From: an uncultured Dyadobacter sp.
GTDB taxonomy: Bacteria > Bacteroidota > Bacteroidia > Cytophagales > Spirosomataceae
Direction: 5' to 3'
DNA length: 64,000 bases
NCBI RefSeq assembly: GCF_946482605.1
Contig: NZ_CAMLSE010000015.1
Span: 124,001-188,000 of the forward strand
Position numbers and translations under genes: made by a program. Under the pieces are notes generated by a model. That model saw only the letters and a list, made by a program, of their open reading frames with translations. It was not told the DNA's origin and made no database searches. Positions 62,228 to 64,000 of this stretch are shown piece after piece (position 1 is the first letter of the stretch; the number at the start of each line of letters is the position of its first letter).

Positions 62228-63136
62228 TTACTTGACGGAAAACGACCCTTCACCGATTGAAAAACCTTCGGAATAGAGTTCGATCGTGTATTTGCCTGAA
62301 GGAAAAGACGCGTCCCGATCATAGAGGATACTCACGTCCTGGTTGTTGTTGGAATAGGTAACGTCTTTGCTGACGGTATAGCCTTGTTCCTGTCCATTAA
62401 ACTGGAATACCCCGGAACCGGTTTTGGTGTCCGAAATAGTTGCGCCGCTCGGATCGATGATGCGGAGATAAATGGTTTTGTCATCGGCGGCGGTAAGCGG
62501 GTTTTTTTCGAGAATGAAATCCACTCGCACTTTATCCACCCTTTTAGATTTCACGTTCTCACCCTCGCGCACCTTGCCTTTGGAGGATACCGCGTAGACT
62601 TTCACATTGCGGGCACGCAATGCGGCGGCCGTTGTTACTTTCGATTCGAGTTCGGTGTTTTGCGCAACTACACCGCTTAATGAGTCGCGTACGGCCTGAC
62701 GGCTGGTCTGTAACTCGTTCTTTTCCTGCGTAAGGCCCTCGTTCTGACTGATCAACTGCTGGTTTTCTTCCCGGAGCTGAGCGATCTCGGTGTCCTTTTT
62801 GGTGAGAAATTCCTCATATTCCTTGATTTTTCGGCCCATAGACGCATTGCCTTTCCGCAATGCGGCGCGGTCGCTTTCAAGCGAGGCTTTTACTTTTTGC
62901 AGTTCGGCAACATCGCCGCCAAGTCCCTGCACTTCCAGAATACGTGCGTCGAGTTGTTTGGAAATAGAATCCAGCTTGATTTCCGAGGTTGCGAGTTCCT
63001 GCACCCGGGCTTCCAGATCGGTTTCCTGCTTTTGTGTGATGTTGTGTTCTTTATAATAGAGGTATCCGAACACTGCCGCCAGAATGGTCATCAGGATCAA
63101 TCCTACAACCAGACCGGTATTGTTTTTCCTTTCCAT
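62228..63136 (-). CDS. membrane-anchored coiled-coil protein (302 aa)
   Basis: A 302-residue protein with one N-terminal membrane helix (TGLVVGLILMTILAAVFGYL, residues 7-26), then a long coiled coil (about 33-170, e.g. LQKVKASLESDRAALRKG and LREENQQLISQNEGLTQEKN), and a beta-rich C-terminal domain (about 180-302) with VRVDFILEKNPLTAADDKTI and GKYTIELYSEGFSIGEGSFS. I recognise no named family. Its predicted topology places the coil and C-domain in the periplasm. It may be a cell-envelope scaffold. It is separated from its neighbours by hairpins on both sides. Confidence 0.85.
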   Translation of the reverse strand: MERKNNTGLVVGLILMTILAAVFGYLYYKEHNITQKQETDLEARVQELATSEIKLDSISKQLDARILEVQGLGGDVAELQKVKASLESDRAALRKGNASMGRKIKEYEEFLTKKDTEIAQLREENQQLISQNEGLTQEKNELQTSRQAVRDSLSGVVAQNTELESKVTTAAALRARNVKVYAVSSKGKVREGENVKSKRVDKVRVDFILEKNPLTAADDKTIYLRIIDPSGATISDTKTGSGVFQFNGQEQGYTVSKDVTYSNNNQDVSILYDRDASFPSGKYTIELYSEGFSIGEGSFSVK

Positions 63137-63228
63137 AAATCTACGTTTAGGTTTTGGTGATATAGTTTATGGATTATGTACAAAAAAGCGTGCCACTACT
63201 ATACGTTACCGGTAGTGGGCAAAAGCAA

Positions 63229-63262
63229 AAAGCGGACGGAAAACTATGCTTCCGTCCGCTTT
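63229..63262 (-). terminator. terminator after the TPM gene
   Basis: AAAGCGGACGGAA (63229-63241) pairs with TTCCGTCCGCTTT (63250-63262) in a 13-bp perfect stem with an 8-nt loop. It lies directly after the stop of the TPM-domain gene (63285). Confidence 0.85.
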
Positions 63263-63284
63263 GGAATAACTGTCTGGTTGAATG

Positions 63285-64000
63285 CTAATAGTCGCCTCCG
63301 GCACCGCCTCCTCCGAAGCTGCCTCCTCCAAATCCTCCGAAGCCTCCTCCATCGCCTCCCCCAAAACCGCCCCAGTTGCCGGAGGAACTGCCACGGCCTG
63401 AGTACGTGTCGTAGGGAAAGAAAATGGGAGGAATGCCTCCGCTGCGGTAGCCGCGATTGCCGCCCCCTCCGCCGCGGTTACGGAAGATGAAGATCAGAAT
63501 AATGATGAATATGATGACGAAAATGAGCACTGGTGGGAAACCATCGCCTTCGCCGCTGTCCTGCTTCGGATCGGCCTTGTACTCGCCCGTGGCATATTTG
63601 AATATCATATCCACACCGTCGCTAAGGCCCTGATAGAATTGCCCGGCCTTGAACTGCGGGGTTATGACCTGCGAAACGATCCGTTTGGCAATCGCATCCG
63701 GTATTGCGCCTTCGAGGCCGTAACCTGTCGCGATGAATACTTTTCTTTCCTTCGGTGCCCAGAGCAATACGATACCATTGTTCTTGCCTTTTTGGCCCAC
63801 CCCCCATTCGGTACCCAGTTTGAAGGCATAGTCGGCAATGGGGTAGTCGCCCAAAGTCGGCACGGTTACGATCACGATCTGGGAGGATGTGGAGTCGTTG
63901 TAGGCGATCAGTTTTTGTTCCAGCATTTGCCGCTCATTCGGGTTAAGCTGGTTGGCAAGGTCGTTGACGAGCCTTGGCGGATTGGGCTTGGGGGGAATAT
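63285..64000 (-). CDS. TPM domain protein (YgcG family), 5' end outside window
   Basis: The frame is open to the end of the window, so at least 238 residues are seen and the N-terminus is missing. The TPM phosphatase-like domain runs from PPRLVNDLANQLNPNERQML to about residue 145, with SSQIVIVTVPTLGDYPIADY, GVGQKGKNNGIVLLWAPKER and VFIATGYGLEGAIPD. A membrane helix (LIFVIIFIIILIFIF) and a Gly-rich tail ending in GGSFGGGGAGGDY follow, as in other YgcG proteins. It probably faces the periplasm. Function of the family is not settled. Confidence 0.92.
   Translation of the reverse strand, partial: IPPKPNPPRLVNDLANQLNPNERQMLEQKLIAYNDSTSSQIVIVTVPTLGDYPIADYAFKLGTEWGVGQKGKNNGIVLLWAPKERKVFIATGYGLEGAIPDAIAKRIVSQVITPQFKAGQFYQGLSDGVDMIFKYATGEYKADPKQDSGEGDGFPPVLIFVIIFIIILIFIFRNRGGGGGNRGYRSGGIPPIFFPYDTYSGRGSSSGNWGGFGGGDGGGFGGFGGGSFGGGGAGGDY

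Overview
The window looks like chromosomal DNA of a Bacteroidota bacterium of the Cytophagales, most like Dyadobacter or a relative in the Spirosomaceae. This is inferred from gene content: a subtilisin with a type IX secretion C-terminal signal, a TonB-dependent siderophore receptor, many lipoproteins with Cys lipoboxes, Bacteroidota promoter elements (TAnnTTTG at -7), weak Shine-Dalgarno sites, and many ThuA, Gfo/Idh/MocA and DUF5009 proteins. No rRNA, tRNA, CRISPR array or prophage was seen. The dominant theme is carbohydrate catabolism without any SusC/SusD pair.

Layout. 1-2341: 3' truncated gene for a ThuA/dehydrogenase/HEAT lipoprotein. 2387-3190: RAYT transposase with its REP-like hairpin array. 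3302-9213: Gfo oxidoreductase, acetyltransferase, DUF5009 acetyltransferase, GH125 mannosidase and biotin synthase. 9191-10509: two small genes sharing a palindrome, then a HigBA toxin-antitoxin pair. 10621-14295: iron-type TonB receptor plus PepSY protein behind a clear promoter. 14485-17857: ketose-epimerase-like protein, lipoprotein, AraC regulator and a second toxin-antitoxin pair. 17956-23509: a uxuA-SDR-ThuA-Gfo operon diverging from its LacI regulator, with one LacI-type operator between them. 24164-34269: a six-gene minus-strand operon (PfkB-HAD fusion, two paralogous propeller/helical-barrel proteins, secreted YdjC deacetylase, sialidase-like protein, PD40 propeller). 34850-41073: housekeeping (orphan ECF sigma factor, lgt, yidD, MoxR, prmC, ribD, aroE). 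41330-46708: a 1792-residue secreted S8 protease. 46820-52166: nucleoside hydrolase, aldolase, a GH20-N-like glycosidase and a second DUF5009 protein. 52403-58387: an N-acetylglucosamine operon (GH20 hexosaminidase, ROK kinase, MFS transporter, XylR-like regulator). 58498-64000: M13 peptidase, POT peptide transporter, coiled-coil protein and a partial TPM protein.

How the genes work together. The uxu operon should convert mannonate or fructuronate to 2-keto-3-deoxygluconate under LacI control. The nag operon should release, import and phosphorylate GlcNAc; the divergent DUF5009 operon may feed it. M13 peptidase and POT transporter fit peptide scavenging. The best candidate for an undescribed system is the six-gene operon at 24164-34269. 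Two of its proteins join a sensor-type beta-propeller to a helical domain I cannot assign to a family; they share the motifs SSDExxGHxF, DLIDW and WLLPYWMGRYLG. All function calls are from sequence reading alone; no search was run.
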